A program made the translations under genes and the position numbers. A DNA stretch of 64,000 bases, taken from the NCBI GenBank assembly GCA_033439295.1, contig JAVTLE010000003.1:1240001-1304000 (forward strand). Direction: 5' to 3'. Shown here in pieces: positions 22,201 to 33,696 of this stretch; within the stretch, counting starts at the first letter, position 1, and each line of letters starts with the position of its first letter. The DNA comes from Deuterostichococcus epilithicus (taxonomy: Eukaryota; Chlorophyta; Trebouxiophyceae; Prasiolales; Stichococcaceae). The notes beneath the pieces are model-generated. The model saw nothing but the letters and a program-made list of their open reading frames with translations, ran no database searches and was not told the origin of the DNA.

Positions 22201-25200
22201 CGAGTGCAGCGACTGCGTTGGTCATGGCGCGCCGGGCGGCGTCTTCCAGGGCTGCTGGCAGTTAGGCTGTGTCCTAGGCCGCGATCGTCACCGTGCTGCA
22301 TGACGGCCTGAACTTCCAGATGATGTTATGCTGCAAATTGATGCGCACCCTCACGCAGCGTGCCCCGCCTGCACAGATGCTGGGTGCAAGGCAATTTGTC
22401 GGCGGAGGGTCTGACTTACCAGCAGCCGGCCTGGGAGCAAAGACCCACATGCGCTCGCGCAACCTGTAGCAACGCTCTCTCATTCAGCTTCCCCGTCGTG
22501 TGTGTGTGCAGGGCGGCGTGAACGACCTGGCGCTGACGCACCTGGACTCGCAGCTCATCGCGGTCAGCGGCGGTTCTGACGCCAAAGTCAAAGTCTGGTC
22601 CGTCGCCACCAGCGAGCTGCTCTTCTGCTTCACAGGTGCGCGATTTTTCTCGCCTTGCTCTGGCGCGGCCGCGTCTTCATTCGTCAACGTTGCTGCAGTG
22701 CTTTGCGATGTTGACTGAGAGACTGCGCATCGATTGCCGCCTGCAGACCGAACCTAGTCTCATGAGTGCGAATGTGGGGATGGCTCATTCGCCATGTCGG
22801 CCGGGGTTTCAAAGATGTCAGCCATTTGCCACAACTTCCTGGTGACAGGCCACGAGGGGCCGGTGTACTCGGTGTGCCCGCACGTGAAGGGCAACATCTG
22901 CTTCGTGTTCTCCACTGGGCGCGACGGCCGCATTAAGGCCTGGCTCTACGACAGCCAGGTCGCCGCTGTGGTCGACTACAGCGCCGAGGGTGCGCCGCTG
23001 TGTGTCGACCAAGACCGCACTGCATCCACCATGCAATGTGACGGCTAGTTCGAAGACCATCCAAGCTGGGCTGCCAAGATGAAAGGTGCCTGTTGTCATC
23101 ATCAAATCGGCAGCAGAAGGCTCAGCAGAGCAACATGCCGAGTAGCCACCGTCTGCCCTGCTGTCGGGTTGAAGACTCTACTGCAGCACGACATTGGGCA
23201 GCGCCTTCTCATGCATCTGTGGACGCACATGCACACAGCGTACCTGTATGCCAGCCTTGAACATTCTGCTGAGCTTTACATTGAGCAGCAAATGGCGCCG
23301 TTCTGCTGCAGGCACCTGGTGGACGCACATGCAGTACAGTCCAGACGGCACGCGCCTCTTCTCCTGCGGCGTTGCGGCCGCAGGCGCCGGCAGCACGCTG
23401 GTGGAGTGGAACGAGTCTGACGGCGCCATTTGTCGCCGCTACGTGGGCTTCCGCAACGACTCCCAGAACTTGGCGCGCTTCGACACACTCGGCAACCGCT
23501 ACCTCATCGTCGGCGACGAGGGAGTCGTCAAGGTGGGGGCCAGGGGACTGTGCTTGTAGCAGCGACTTAGCCGCGATTCACGCGCCAGCTACACGGGAAC
23601 ATGGCCAGAGCACAGGCCAGACTTGCAATCGATCTTCGAACCAATGAGAAACATGAAAGACCCAGTTTTGGCAAAACTGCGGCTCTGCGGCCCCGAGCTT
23701 GGAACCCCGAGCTTTCAGAGGCGGGCCGTCATATGATCATACCATCAAGCAGCACCATGACAACTGGGGGTGTGCACGCTCTGTTGATCCTCCTGACGGC
23801 CACAGCTGCAGGTTTGGACATGGACCGGTCGTTCGTGTTTGTGGCAGCAGGGCTAAGCTGCTGGGCCGCCGCACACACCCGTCCGCCCACCCGGCGTCGC
23901 GACCCCCAAACACCCCCTGCTGCAGGTGTGGCACATGGACCGGCCAGGCGAGATGCTGGTGCTGGGCATGGAGGGGGAGGTGCCGCCGAGCGCGGTAGTG
24001 CGCGTGAACCGGGCGGCCAGCCTGATAGCGGTTTCCACCACCGGCTCCGAGCTGCACGTGCTGGCCGACGCGTCCGGCTTTGAGCTGCTGGCGCAGCCGC
24101 TGCCACCCGCCATGACGCGGTGCGGCTCTGCTGAACTGTACCCCATGGGACGTATCATGTTTGTTTCGTTCGATGGGTACACTATTGGCCAATTGTGCCT
24201 TCGAGTCAGGCCAGGGAGCCCCTGCGCTGCGTGTGGTGATTCTGGGTTCTCACTCGAGCCCAATACATCCAGGCACCATAAGGCCCGCCACGGCATGATG
24301 ATCCTGACTTGGCATACCTCGGGCAGAGCCAAAGCTGACGCCGCTGCTGTTGATCAGGAAAAGCACAGCCGGCGCCGGTACAGCGCCAAAGGCGGCGCAT
24401 GCACCGCCGCCGGCGGCCGCCCCCCCGGCTGCCGCGGCGGCGGCCGACATGGCTGCAGAGGCCGCGCAGCCTGCAAAGGCAGCCGGTTCGGAGGTGACCA
24501 CATCCGCAGAGGAGGCACCGGCAGCTCAGGTGCAGCCTCCGTGCTCGGCTGGCTCAGATGCATGCTGACCCTGGTGTCTGGCATCATCTATGACCCTTGC
24601 CAATGTTTGCTGCCTGTGCCTCCTGTGTACCCCTGAGTCCACCTGCCCAGGAACAACAGGCTCACCGCCGCGCTTTCAGTGCAGCGCCAATGCGGCCCTG
24701 CTCAGGAGCTCGTTTCGGACGCCTGCCTGCGCGCCCTGAACCTATGAGCCCCGCGCAGGACGCGCTGTCGCATGCGCTGCCCAGCCTGCCGGGCGCGGCG
24801 GCAGCGGCGCTCGACAACGACGGCGGCCATGCAAGCGAGCCGGTGGAGGCGCTGTTGATGGGCGGCGCCGGCGACATCGTCCTGGCGGCGACCACCGCGG
24901 GGCGCTACCACATGTGGAACAAGGCCTCAGGTGAGCGCGCACAGCGAGCGCCTTTCAAGCCACTCTGCACACTTCCAGAGCGTCCCGGCACGAGCTTGGT
25001 GTGGAGTTCAATGAGCACCAGAGGCACATTTCAGGACCGCAGGTGGAGCGGCTCCCGTCGTGCCCTGCCGAGACCACGGCAACATGGCGATGATGAAACC
25101 CTCAACCCCAAACGGTGCTGCGCCTGCTGTGCCGCAGCCGGCTGGGCATTCAAGGGCACTCGCGGCAAGGCCGTGGAGGCGCGGCCCGGGCCGGGCGGCC

Positions 25201-27742
25201 TGGCGACCCCCGCCTGCCTGGCCATCAGCCGCAACAGCTCCTACCTGCTGGCCGCCGCCGGCGGCCGCGTCACGCTGTACAATCTCCTCACCTCCAAGGT
25301 CGGGCAGTCGAGCGCCGAGATCCAAAGCCACAGCACTGTCGCAGCCGGCTGCGCCTTGCACGCTGCTGTCCGCTTGCGCGGGGCTCGCTGGGCATGGGGC
25401 TGAAACCAGCAAGAAGGGCTGGCTGCCCAGCACACCCAGTACTCCGAAAACGCTCTGCCGTGGGACGTTCGGGGCCGCACTCATGGCGATGCTCCCGCTG
25501 CGGTGCGCGCAGGAGATCGTGGCGTTCCAGGAGAAGCCGCCCGCGGCGACGGCGCTGGCCTTCGACCCGCTGGACAACAACCTCATAGCACTGGGCCTTG
25601 AGGATGCGACGATCGCGGTGTACAATGTGCGGCAGGACTCGGTGCAGTGGGCCTCCAAGAAGACGCACAAGGCCGCCGTCACAGGTTAGAGTTTAGGGTT
25701 TCCCTTGTCCGCCTCCCGGGCTGACAGTATGATCGTGAACAATTGCATGTGGCTCCTGGGCTTGTATAATGTCGTGCGACGGGAGCCGGTGCAGTTGCCC
25801 TGCAAGTAGACGCACCAGGCCGCCGGCACAGGCAGGCCCCTACTCTGGTGCCGGGCACAACTTCGGGTCCTGGAGCAGGCTTGGGGTCTGGTCCATGGCT
25901 GCTGTTGCGGTCAGCCGCACTGCGGTCGGCACCATCAGCAGATGCTTCATATCGACTTATTTGATGTTGCGCGGGGCAAACTGCCGCTGCGCCCTCCCTG
26001 GTCGGCGGAGCGGAGCAAAGGGGCCGTGGCCAGGCACAGGGGTGTGCACTTGCCCAATGCAAGCCGGTGACGAGGCGGCTGTCGCGTTTCACAGCCTGGT
26101 CCCACCCCCGTGCCTCCGCAGGCCTAGTGTTTGTGGAGGGCGGCAAGGCGCTGGCGACGGCGGGCGCCGACGCGCAGCTGTGCTTCTGGGCGTCCGGCGC
26201 CGAGGAGCCCCACTCCTACGAGGTGCCCCTGCCTGTCGTGTGGTCGTGGTTGCCCCCCCGCGGGCGGGGCGGCAATCCACTTCTTGGGCATTCTTTAATG
26301 GCTGCACTGCGGCACCCCAGCGACAGGGCGCCGCTGCCTCGACAGCCAGCACCCCGAAATGGCCCGCCAGTGCCGCCGCCAGCACGTTGTTCTGAGCGGG
26401 AGCCGCTGCACGGGCGGCGTGGCGCCGCCCGCCGCTCCTCCGATCAGAACCCCAAATGGCGCATATCGTCACACCCTTGCGTGCAGGTGGAGGCGAGGGT
26501 GCGGCTGCGGGCATCGCATGTCGGCGGCATGTCGCCGGCGGACGGCGTCCCCGTCAAGCTGGCATCGCACCCCCGCCTGGTGCGCGGCCTTTCGCCGCAC
26601 CTGTCTCGAGCCCCGGCCCGACTCGCGCCCAGCCGTTCGCAAGCTTGGCCTGGCCGAGCAGCGTGCTGGCTGCGCCTGGCCGCGGGCAATGCCGCTTTCC
26701 CTCTCAGCGTGGCAAGCTGCCACAACTGAACTCCGCGGCTCGGCCCGGCCGCAGGGCGCACCTGATGCTGGGAGGATCGCGTTCCTGCAATGGCTGTTCG
26801 ATTGAACACTTGCTGCTTCTCCCTAAACCCTCTATTCCCACCCTGGAGCAGGAGGGCGCGGTGCTGGTCATCCACCCGCAGCAGCTGGCGGTGTACACCC
26901 GCGCCGCTGGCACCTGCCTTGCCGCCTGGGCGCCCGGCTCCGGTGCGCGTCGCCCCCGAGGTCCCAAATTGCATCCTTAGGGTGTCTTCGTCTTACATGA
27001 CCAGCCGTGCAACATGCTGTCCGTTCAGGCCATCGTCATTGGTGTGGCCGTCCCACCATGCACAGCCCAGCCAACGAGCTCTTGCTTTGCCTGGCAGGGG
27101 GGCCGTTCAGCGGCACGAGCATCGCTGCCGCCGCCTTCGCGCCCGGCGGCGCGGCCGTCTTCGCGGCACTCGACGGCGCGCCGGACATTGCGGTCTTTGC
27201 GTCCGACACGCTGCGGCCGACCGCCAGGATCGCGGCGCCTGCGCTGGGCGCAGCACTCGCCGGCGGCGCCCGCTTCACCGCCATAGCCGCGGCCGCAAAG
27301 CCGCCGGCGGACGGGCCGCCGCAGTTGGTCGTCAGCACCAGCGCCGGGCAGGTGCGTGATGTGGGGTGTAGGCTTCTGACCTCCCTGGGTCTCTGCCTCT
27401 GACGAAGTGCTGACAAACTGGTGTCATTGGTCCGTGCCCCTGCGAATGCTCCACGTGTGTGTGATGCTGCCCGTCCTCTGTCGTCTCCCCTGGCCGCCTG
27501 ACCCGTGCGCATCCTGCAGCCCCGCAGTGATGACCCTCCCTGCGCCCATGCCGTCACACACACCACCACCTGCTCCCTGCTAGGTGCTGGTGGTGGCTGC
27601 GGACCCGCAGCAGCTCTCGGGCGCGGCGGCACGGGTCAAGCCGGAAGGCGGCGAGGCGGCCACGACGAAGGAGGTGCTGCGGGAGGCGCCTGCCGGGCCA
27701 GCGCCCGGCGAGGTGCCAGCGGTCAGGCCGGCGGCGTCCTGA
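19212..27742 (+). CDS. TPL: TOPLESS/TPR-type Groucho-like corepressor
   Basis: Nuclear corepressor that links EAR-motif repressors to chromatin silencing in plants. I read 24 exons in phase totalling about 1130 residues, essentially the length of Arabidopsis TPL (1131). The LisH/CTLH N-terminus is clear (LLYLVLQFLKEEGL, KMFFELRKQKYLEALDR, ELRNLIEHNPALRGKM). A short low-complexity linker follows (exons 20472-20643 and 20884-20977), then two WD40 propellers: TRIVWSPDGSVFG, AEIDAHEGGVNDLAL, GHEGPVYSVCPHVKGNICFV, YSPDGTRLFSCG, AFDPLDNNLIALGLEDATIA and GADAQLCFWAS. The end is a Glu/Ala/Pro-rich tail stopping at 27740-27742. The end of the exon starting 21134 is 21213 or 21219. The linker lacks the LNWQHQLC-like stretch of land-plant TPL. 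At least three intronic exon echoes are present. Confidence 0.95.
23213..23236 (+). repeat. Pre-acceptor copy of a TOPLESS WD40 exon start
   Basis: The exon beginning at 23312 starts with a stretch containing GGACGCACATGCA (23321). The same 13 bases occur 100 bases upstream at 23221, inside the intron, with similar flanks (CTGTGG against CTGGTGG). Short, so weaker than the other echoes. Confidence 0.55.
23806..23833 (+). repeat. Pre-acceptor copy of the VWHMDRPGE exon start
   Basis: The real exon (23926 on) follows CTGCAG and begins GTGTGGCACATGGACCGG. A copy 114 bases upstream also follows CTGCAG and reads GTTTGGACATGGACCGG, so both the acceptor and the exon start are duplicated. The copy has lost one base and thus the frame. 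Confidence 0.8.
25763..25832 (+). repeat. Post-donor copy of a TOPLESS WD40 exon end
   Basis: About 67 bases ending the exon at 25684 (YNVRQDSVQW...KKTHKAAVTG) recur 144 bases downstream inside the next intron, including the CACAGG at the donor. The copy has an insertion and an in-frame stop, so it is not coding. This is one of the longest echoes in the window. Confidence 0.9.
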
Positions 27743-28424
27743 TTTCACACGCCACGTCAGGACCGCCACCGCCGCAGGCTGCTGGCCGCGGGTTATGCCG
27801 TCGACAGGGCGTGCACGAGGGCGAACATGGGATCAGGAGGGCGGACGTGGACCGGATGCAGTTGTCGCTGGTTTCATGCTGGGAGTTTTCAGATCGGAGT
27901 CAGTCCCCACAGTTGCTCCTCCCCAATTCTCATCAGGCGCATTGCCAAGCGGGCAGTGGTTCAACGGCTTCGAGCCTTGGAACCTCGTGAGCAGCGCCAT
28001 CAGGAGCTCGTCGAGCGTGCTATGGCGTGCATGATCTGAGCTCTGTTGCAACGCGATATGTTGACGGCGTTCCACACATGTGTGGTCCGCTCCCACAATG
28101 CGGCATCAGACGTCTCTATGGACGCATGCATCTCTGACAGCGTCGCAGGAATGGTGGTGAACTGAGACCTCGGAGCAGCGTGTTATTGGAAAGGCTCGCT
28201 TAGATTATGGTCAGGAGGGGTATCGTCCCAGCGCTGCTGAGCACCTCTGCCTGCATCTTTTCTACTGCATGACAGCACCACCTCCACCTCACAACCAAGA
28301 AATTGCACAACCACAGCACTTCTCTGACAGTTTGGAAACGCCGCTGCTGCCACGCTTGAAGGCTAGGTACTTCCGCGCGCTCTCTAGGAAATGCTTGCTT
28401 ATGCGCTGTCAAAAAATTCCATGC
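27743..28424. other. Convergent gap, TOPLESS/MRS2
   Basis: About 680 bases between two convergent stop codons. It is expected to hold both 3' UTRs. No gene, terminator-like repeat or other element was recognised. Confidence 0.4.
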
Positions 28425-31400
28425 CTACAGGAGCCGCTTCAGCCTGATGTAGGTCAGGATGGCGTAGAACACGATGACGCACACGAGCGCGGTGATGCCG
28501 TTCACCTGCAGAAGAGAAAACTTTGCCGTTGATGCCGGTGACCGCGTGAACGCTCCTCGTCAGCAAACATCACGGACCGCAGAGAAGCAAGCTGCGCAAA
28601 CGATGCACAAAACTCGACAAATTCAACAACAACCGCACCGCCCAGAAGCCCCGCACGGACTTCGTGATGCCCTCTGGTATGACCACATTCTCGCCGAGGA
28701 TACCTGCACCGCACAGCAGCAGGCCCGTGTCAGACAGGAGCGCTGTTCGAACTGACAGAACGGTGCGCCTCACCAAGGGCGCATTCCTATCTGTCTGAGC
28801 AGCAGGGAAGCTCCTGCCCACGCAGCCACCGTGCATCAGCGACCGGCAAAGCGCAGCGCTCGAGCCGCTCGCATGAAGCATGGCCGGCCTGGGGGCGCGG
28901 TGGGGGGGGGGGGCATCAGCCCCTCGTGGCGGCAGGGAGGAGCGGCTTCCGGCCGGCGGGCCGGAGACGCGCACCGCCAACGAGGGTGAAGATGGCGAGG
29001 GCGAAGGTGCCGGCTGTGAGCACCACCTCCAGCTTGATGAGCCGGTTGCGGCTGGAGTCCAGCTCGATGTTGATGTACTCCTCCGTGTCCTCCACGTACT
29101 CGCCTGCGGGTTTTCGTGGGTTTCGTGGGGTTTGGGGTTATGTGCAGGTTTGTGGGTGCCGCATGCTGGGGGCGCTGGCAGCCACTTGCGCATGCGATGT
29201 GGGCAACTGGCAGTGCTGTTGCCGGAATAGGCACCAAGCAAGCGACACCGCCCGACCTTCGGGAGGGGGCTGCCGTGGATCCCCCAGAACAGGCGGACGG
29301 CGGGCGCGATCCACTTGCGGCACAGGCTGCTGTCTTGCGCCTCTGCCAACGGCATCTGGTTCGAGGAGCGCACCGATGGCTTCAAGCTTGTCGAAGGTGC
29401 CGTCGATCTGCACGAAGTACGACTCCAGCAGATTTTCCACAGCCTCCAACGCCTCTGCGTCCGCCTCCGCCTCCGACTCTGGGCTACCTGCAGGCTGGCA
29501 ACACAGATGACTTACCCACTGGTACCCGTTTGACGTCCTCCCAGCAGCCAACCAGTGGCAGCGAACCGACCTGCTGATCCCGAGGAGCCTTCAGCAACCG
29601 ACATGTTCGGAGAGCCATTTCGGAGCAGGTGAAGGTGCACTAATTCAGCGGAAGCTGTCGCCAGAATTGAGCGTCCATCAGAGTACCAGAGCACAGGCGC
29701 CCCACCTGCATCGCCGTCACCGCCGCCGTTGCCGCCGCCGCCGCCGCGGGGGCTGGCAGGCGGGTGCGATGGCCGCGTGGACAGCGACATGCGCCTCGAG
29801 TAGCTCATCGACGGTTGCCGTTGCACACTGCGCCCGGGCTCTGGTGTGCCACCAGCGGCCGTGCTTCCCGCCGTAGCCAGCTGCTGCGCTGTCTCGACCT
29901 ACAGCGCCGGCGATGGGCCAGGCATTTCAATCACGTTTCAACGTCTAAGGGCCAGTGCAGCACACCCCGGGGAGAGCTGGTGCCAGCTCCTGTCACAGCA
30001 AAGCCGGCATGCAGGAAGATTCATGACCAGGCGCTGTCGTTCTGAGAGTGGGTTGGTAAGTGAGCACGCCCATTTGCGACATGTGTGTCCTTCTGCCGCA
30101 GCCCCCCCTTTCCCGGTGAGCGTTACTGCAGACACAGTTGCTTCAGACCAAACCCGCAAGCAAAGCCCGAACACCGCCCGCCGCACAAGACCACACATGT
30201 TTTTTTCACACCCCGACGCCCGACACATCTCCACATCTCAACGTCTCGACCATTGAAATCTGCAGAGTCCCGCGCCTCCAGCCGCCGCGCCAGGCATATC
30301 TTCACCATGTCGTCGTCGTCTCTCAGGCAAGCGCTCCAGCTCCTTGCCCCGAGATCAGCATCTTTTCATTTAGAGGTTTTCTCCAAGAACACCCGGAAAT
30401 CCCCGGCGCACCTCCCGCCGCCGCGTCAGGCACATCTTCATCATGTCGTCGTCGTCCTCCAGGAAGCGCTCCAGCTCCTCCCGCACCGTCGTGACGCGCG
30501 CCATGAGCCGCTGGTGACGCGTCTTCACCTTGCGCACCCGCTCCAGGTTGGCGGTGCTCACCTGCACGGAGGGTTTGACCGATTGGGGTTTGAGGAGGCT
30601 GCTGACGAAAGGGCGGCACCGACAGCCGCTGCAGGCGCTGCGGCGGCTTCTGCAGTCTCTCTGTTTCCGTCTGGTGCATTTGCTTTCCCCGCTGCGACCG
30701 AGCTCTCCCTCCCCGTCTGCTTGACTTGCTGTTCTGTGCGCCAGCACACCCGCACACTTGCAGGTTGCCCAGCGGCTGCGGTTAATGCCCATGGGGCGCC
30801 CACGCGCTGAAGACAGCTCGTGCTTGGCGGGAAAGGGAGCGATCAGGGTTGCTGGTCGAGTAATGGAAAACCAAGACGGGAGCGGATGAAGGAGGGGAAA
30901 GCGAGCGGGCCGCACGTCGCTGGTGAGGGCCTCGAGGGCGGGGTGCGCCTGTAGCTCCAGCTCCTTGGCCAAGCGAGCTAGCACATTGCACACGTCGCCC
31001 AGCGCCACCTCCAGGCACACCAGCTCGAAGGGCAGCGGCGCCACCTCCCGCCCGGCTTTGACTGCGCAGAAAACAACCGGGTCCAGGGATTACTACTTTG
31101 GAGGGCCCCGAGACAGCCGCCCAGCGCCGCTCTCCAGACATACCAGCTCGAACGGCAGTCGTGGCGCCTCCTGCCGGCCCTGGACTGCAGGAGGACGGAC
31201 CGGGGCAGGGATGGTTTGCGCCACAAAGGCATGTGAGTCCAGCGGCGCGGCACCAGCTCCCGCCGCCCCATGCCTGCGCAGGGGACAGAGCCAGGCAGAG
31301 CAGAAGTGGGCAGGCATCATGGAAAGTGCTGACATTCAGCTGACATCAGGCACACCTGCTCGAAGTCGATCGGGCAGCGGCAGAAACCGTTGGCACAGAC

Positions 31401-33039
31401 GGGTGAGGGGCCTGGCAGGGATCGTTAAGCCACAGCCCGCTACAAGTCGGGGCAGCGGCGGCAGCGTCAAGTCGCATCTGCAGCAATTTTATTGGCTCTG
31501 TCGCTGTGGCTGTCGCGACGTGACCCCACGACTCGTCCTGCTCTGTTCCCGAGTGTCTTGTTCTGATTCCGCACATCTGCACTGGGCATGACCCCCCCCG
31601 CACCAGACTGTGCAGTCCAAAAGCCCAGCTTTCCTTCCAAATCCTAGTTCAAGATCGTTGCAGGGCAGACGCACCCGCGCTGTCATCGTTGGGGTCCTCC
31701 GCGAGCGCGGACTCCGCCTGCACGCGGCGCTCGTGCTCCCGTGCCGCAGAGCCAATGCTGGACTGCAGCGAGTCCGTGAACGCCGCCGTCAGCGGCCGCT
31801 CCTCCTGCCCGTCCTTCGTCACGATCACCTGCGGCGTCGGCATGGAGTAGAGTGGAGTTGCCACCTGTCTCTGTGCGCGGGGGGGCACGGCCTGCCGCTG
31901 CTGGGGACGGGCTCCCGGGCCGAAGGATGGCACCGCGGCAGCTGCGGGGCAGCCGGCGCCGTCACACGCGCCTGCCTGCCCTGCCATTCTTCTTCGCAAG
32001 TCCTGTGCTGATGCTGCTGATGCCCACCAGCTGCGGCAGGCCTTCAGGCTGAAATGGGCCCCCCAACCCAGCTGCGCAGCTCCCAGCCTCTGCAAACAGC
32101 TGAGAAGCCCCACTACACCGGCAGCTTGAGCTGCCAGTAGGGTTATACACCTTCAGAACTGGGCAGTGAAGATGGCACCCTGAGTTCGACATGACAAACC
32201 AAGAAATGGAGCGCACCTGCTCCGCCATGATGATGAGGCGCACATGCTCCACAGACACCACGATGCCATTGTCCCGCACAAGGATTTTCCCCGTCTCGCT
32301 GGTCAGCAGGTTGGGGTCCACCATGCGCATGTCGCGCACCGGCAGCCGCAGCTTGAAACGCTGCGGGACAGAACCAACCTTTGTCAGCGCAGCGCACCGG
32401 CACCGGCATCCGCAGCTCGAGGTACGCGCACTCCAGCACCGGGATCAGCAGCGACAAGCTGACAGCTGCCAGCCCGAAGAAGGCGACTGCACCTGCAGCA
32501 GGGCGCGCTTGTCTGCCTGGAATATGGTCGACCGCCCAAGCGTGTCGATGGAGATCCACGCAGTCCGCCTGCAGCCGATGCATGCGCATGCCAGTGAGCC
32601 GCTGCTGATGCACCGCTGCGCGTTCAGGCATCGCGGGCTGCCGCTTCTTCAAATCGCCGTGTCAAGAGGGCCAGATTGCTGCTATGCGCGCACTGCTGAC
32701 ACCCGCCATGGCTCTGGCAAGGTGACTCGATGCTGCGGCGCCGCGGCATGCAGGCTGGGCCCCGTGCACCACGTACCTGGCACGCGACTCCCGCTGACTG
32801 TTGTGGTACTTCATGTGCTGCGACATGTTGTCCCGGTACGCCGAAAAGGGCGAGTACATGTTGGGCTGGCCGGCGGAGCCGATGGACAGTTGGTTTCGCG
32901 GCGAATCCTGCGGCGTCCATGCGGTGGACTGGTCCCCGTCCGTCTCGAAGCGGCCGTCGCGATCGTCGTCGTCCGGCGGCGACGCCGCCAGCAGCGGCAT
33001 GGCCAGGCTGCTGTTGGGGCTGCTGTCGCGGCCCGTCAT
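28425..33039 (-). CDS. MRS2/CorA-family magnesium transporter, paralogue A
   Basis: Divalent-cation (Mg2+) channel of the CorA/MRS2 family, a pentamer with two C-terminal helices; the compartment is not clear from sequence. About 11 exons, roughly 490 residues. Firm exons: 32777-33039, 32493-32568, 32217-32360, 31675-31864, 30916-31061 and 30412-30561, then blocks near 29700-29830, 29390-29490, 28978-29103, 28640-28710 and 28425-28508. Key stretches: AWISIDTLGRSTIFQADKR, RDMRMVDPNL, LPFELVCLEVALGDVC, TTVREELERFLEDDDD, ENLLESYFVQID, EYINIELDSSRNRLIKLEVV, and the last helix ALVCVIVFYAILTYI. The loop that normally reads GMN after helix 1 reads GEN (GILGENV). The exon near 29700-29830 is joined with less certainty. 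It forms a divergent pair with paralogue B. Confidence 0.9.
30281..30350 (-). repeat. Post-donor copy of an MRS2-A exon end
   Basis: About 70 bases covering the end of exon 30412-30561 (the EELERFLEDDDD...KMCL part) recur 136 bases downstream on the minus strand, inside the next intron. Most positions match, including the run of GAC codons, but the frame is broken. Confidence 0.9.
31118..31182 (-). repeat. Pre-acceptor copy of the LPFELVCLE exon
   Basis: The exon 30916-31061 encodes REVAPLPFELVCLEVALGD. A copy 123 bases upstream in the intron encodes QEAPRLPFELVCLESGAG and then diverges. A weaker third resemblance (PIDFEQVCLM) lies near 31345-31390 and may be chance. Confidence 0.88.
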
Positions 33040-33696
33040 GGCGGCCTGAGGCGCGGCGGCGCAGCAGCTGCACTGTTTTGAGGTCACATCTGTTTAAATT
33101 CGCTAAAGCGCTGTAGGGCACTAACCAAGGCTACGGATCGCTCTGCTGCGCGCTCTTCTGTTGTTGCTGCCCACCGACGAGCGGTGAAGTTGTCGTCACT
33201 GCGTGATTGGTCGACAAGACGCCGTCTCACATGCCTCGCGTGCTTGCGTGTGTGGCTGCGTGTGAGATTTTCAATGACTGAGACTGATCGAGACTGTAAC
33301 ACTGGGGCCCAAAGCAGTTTATGGGCGGCAGGGAGTCGCTGTGGCAACTAGCCTGAATGCATGACTAACCATTGCAGCCTCAGTACGCAGAGGGTCGCAT
33401 CTGAATGATCACAAGCCTTCTGAAGCACCCCACATGTTACTTTGCTGTTGAGAAGGCGACCGCTCTGCAAAGCTACTACGAGCTCGAGTTGTCTAAGTTG
33501 AGCCATCGTGCTCGTCCCGGCAACTTGTACAACGTGAAAGAGCTTGCCGATCTCCAGAAAAGAACTTCAAGCCCCACCGGAAGTTGCCTGCTACACCGTT
33601 CGGCGGTTCGCGCAGCATGTAAGAAGACCATTGTCGTACAGCACCTCCCGCGGCGCCACCCCGCGGGCCTGGCTTGCAAGAGCGCAGGGCACCGGC
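33040..33696. promoter_or_regulatory. Putative shared promoter of the MRS2 pair
   Basis: About 660 bases separate the start codons of the two divergent MRS2 paralogues. A CCAAT box in inverted form (ATTGG, near 33208) is visible; nothing else stands out. Frames such as 33405-33758 (plus) lack a domain. Confidence 0.4.

Noticed and set aside
28900-28915. Homopolymer runs (G run near 28900, C runs near 9450 and 45285)
   Set aside because: Short homopolymers in introns of GC-rich DNA. They may be sequencing weak spots, but carry no further signal.
31345-31400. Possible third copy of the MRS2-A LPFELVCLE exon
   Set aside because: Only a few residues agree (PIDFEQVCLM) and the base match is poor. 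Kept only as a remark under the clear copy.
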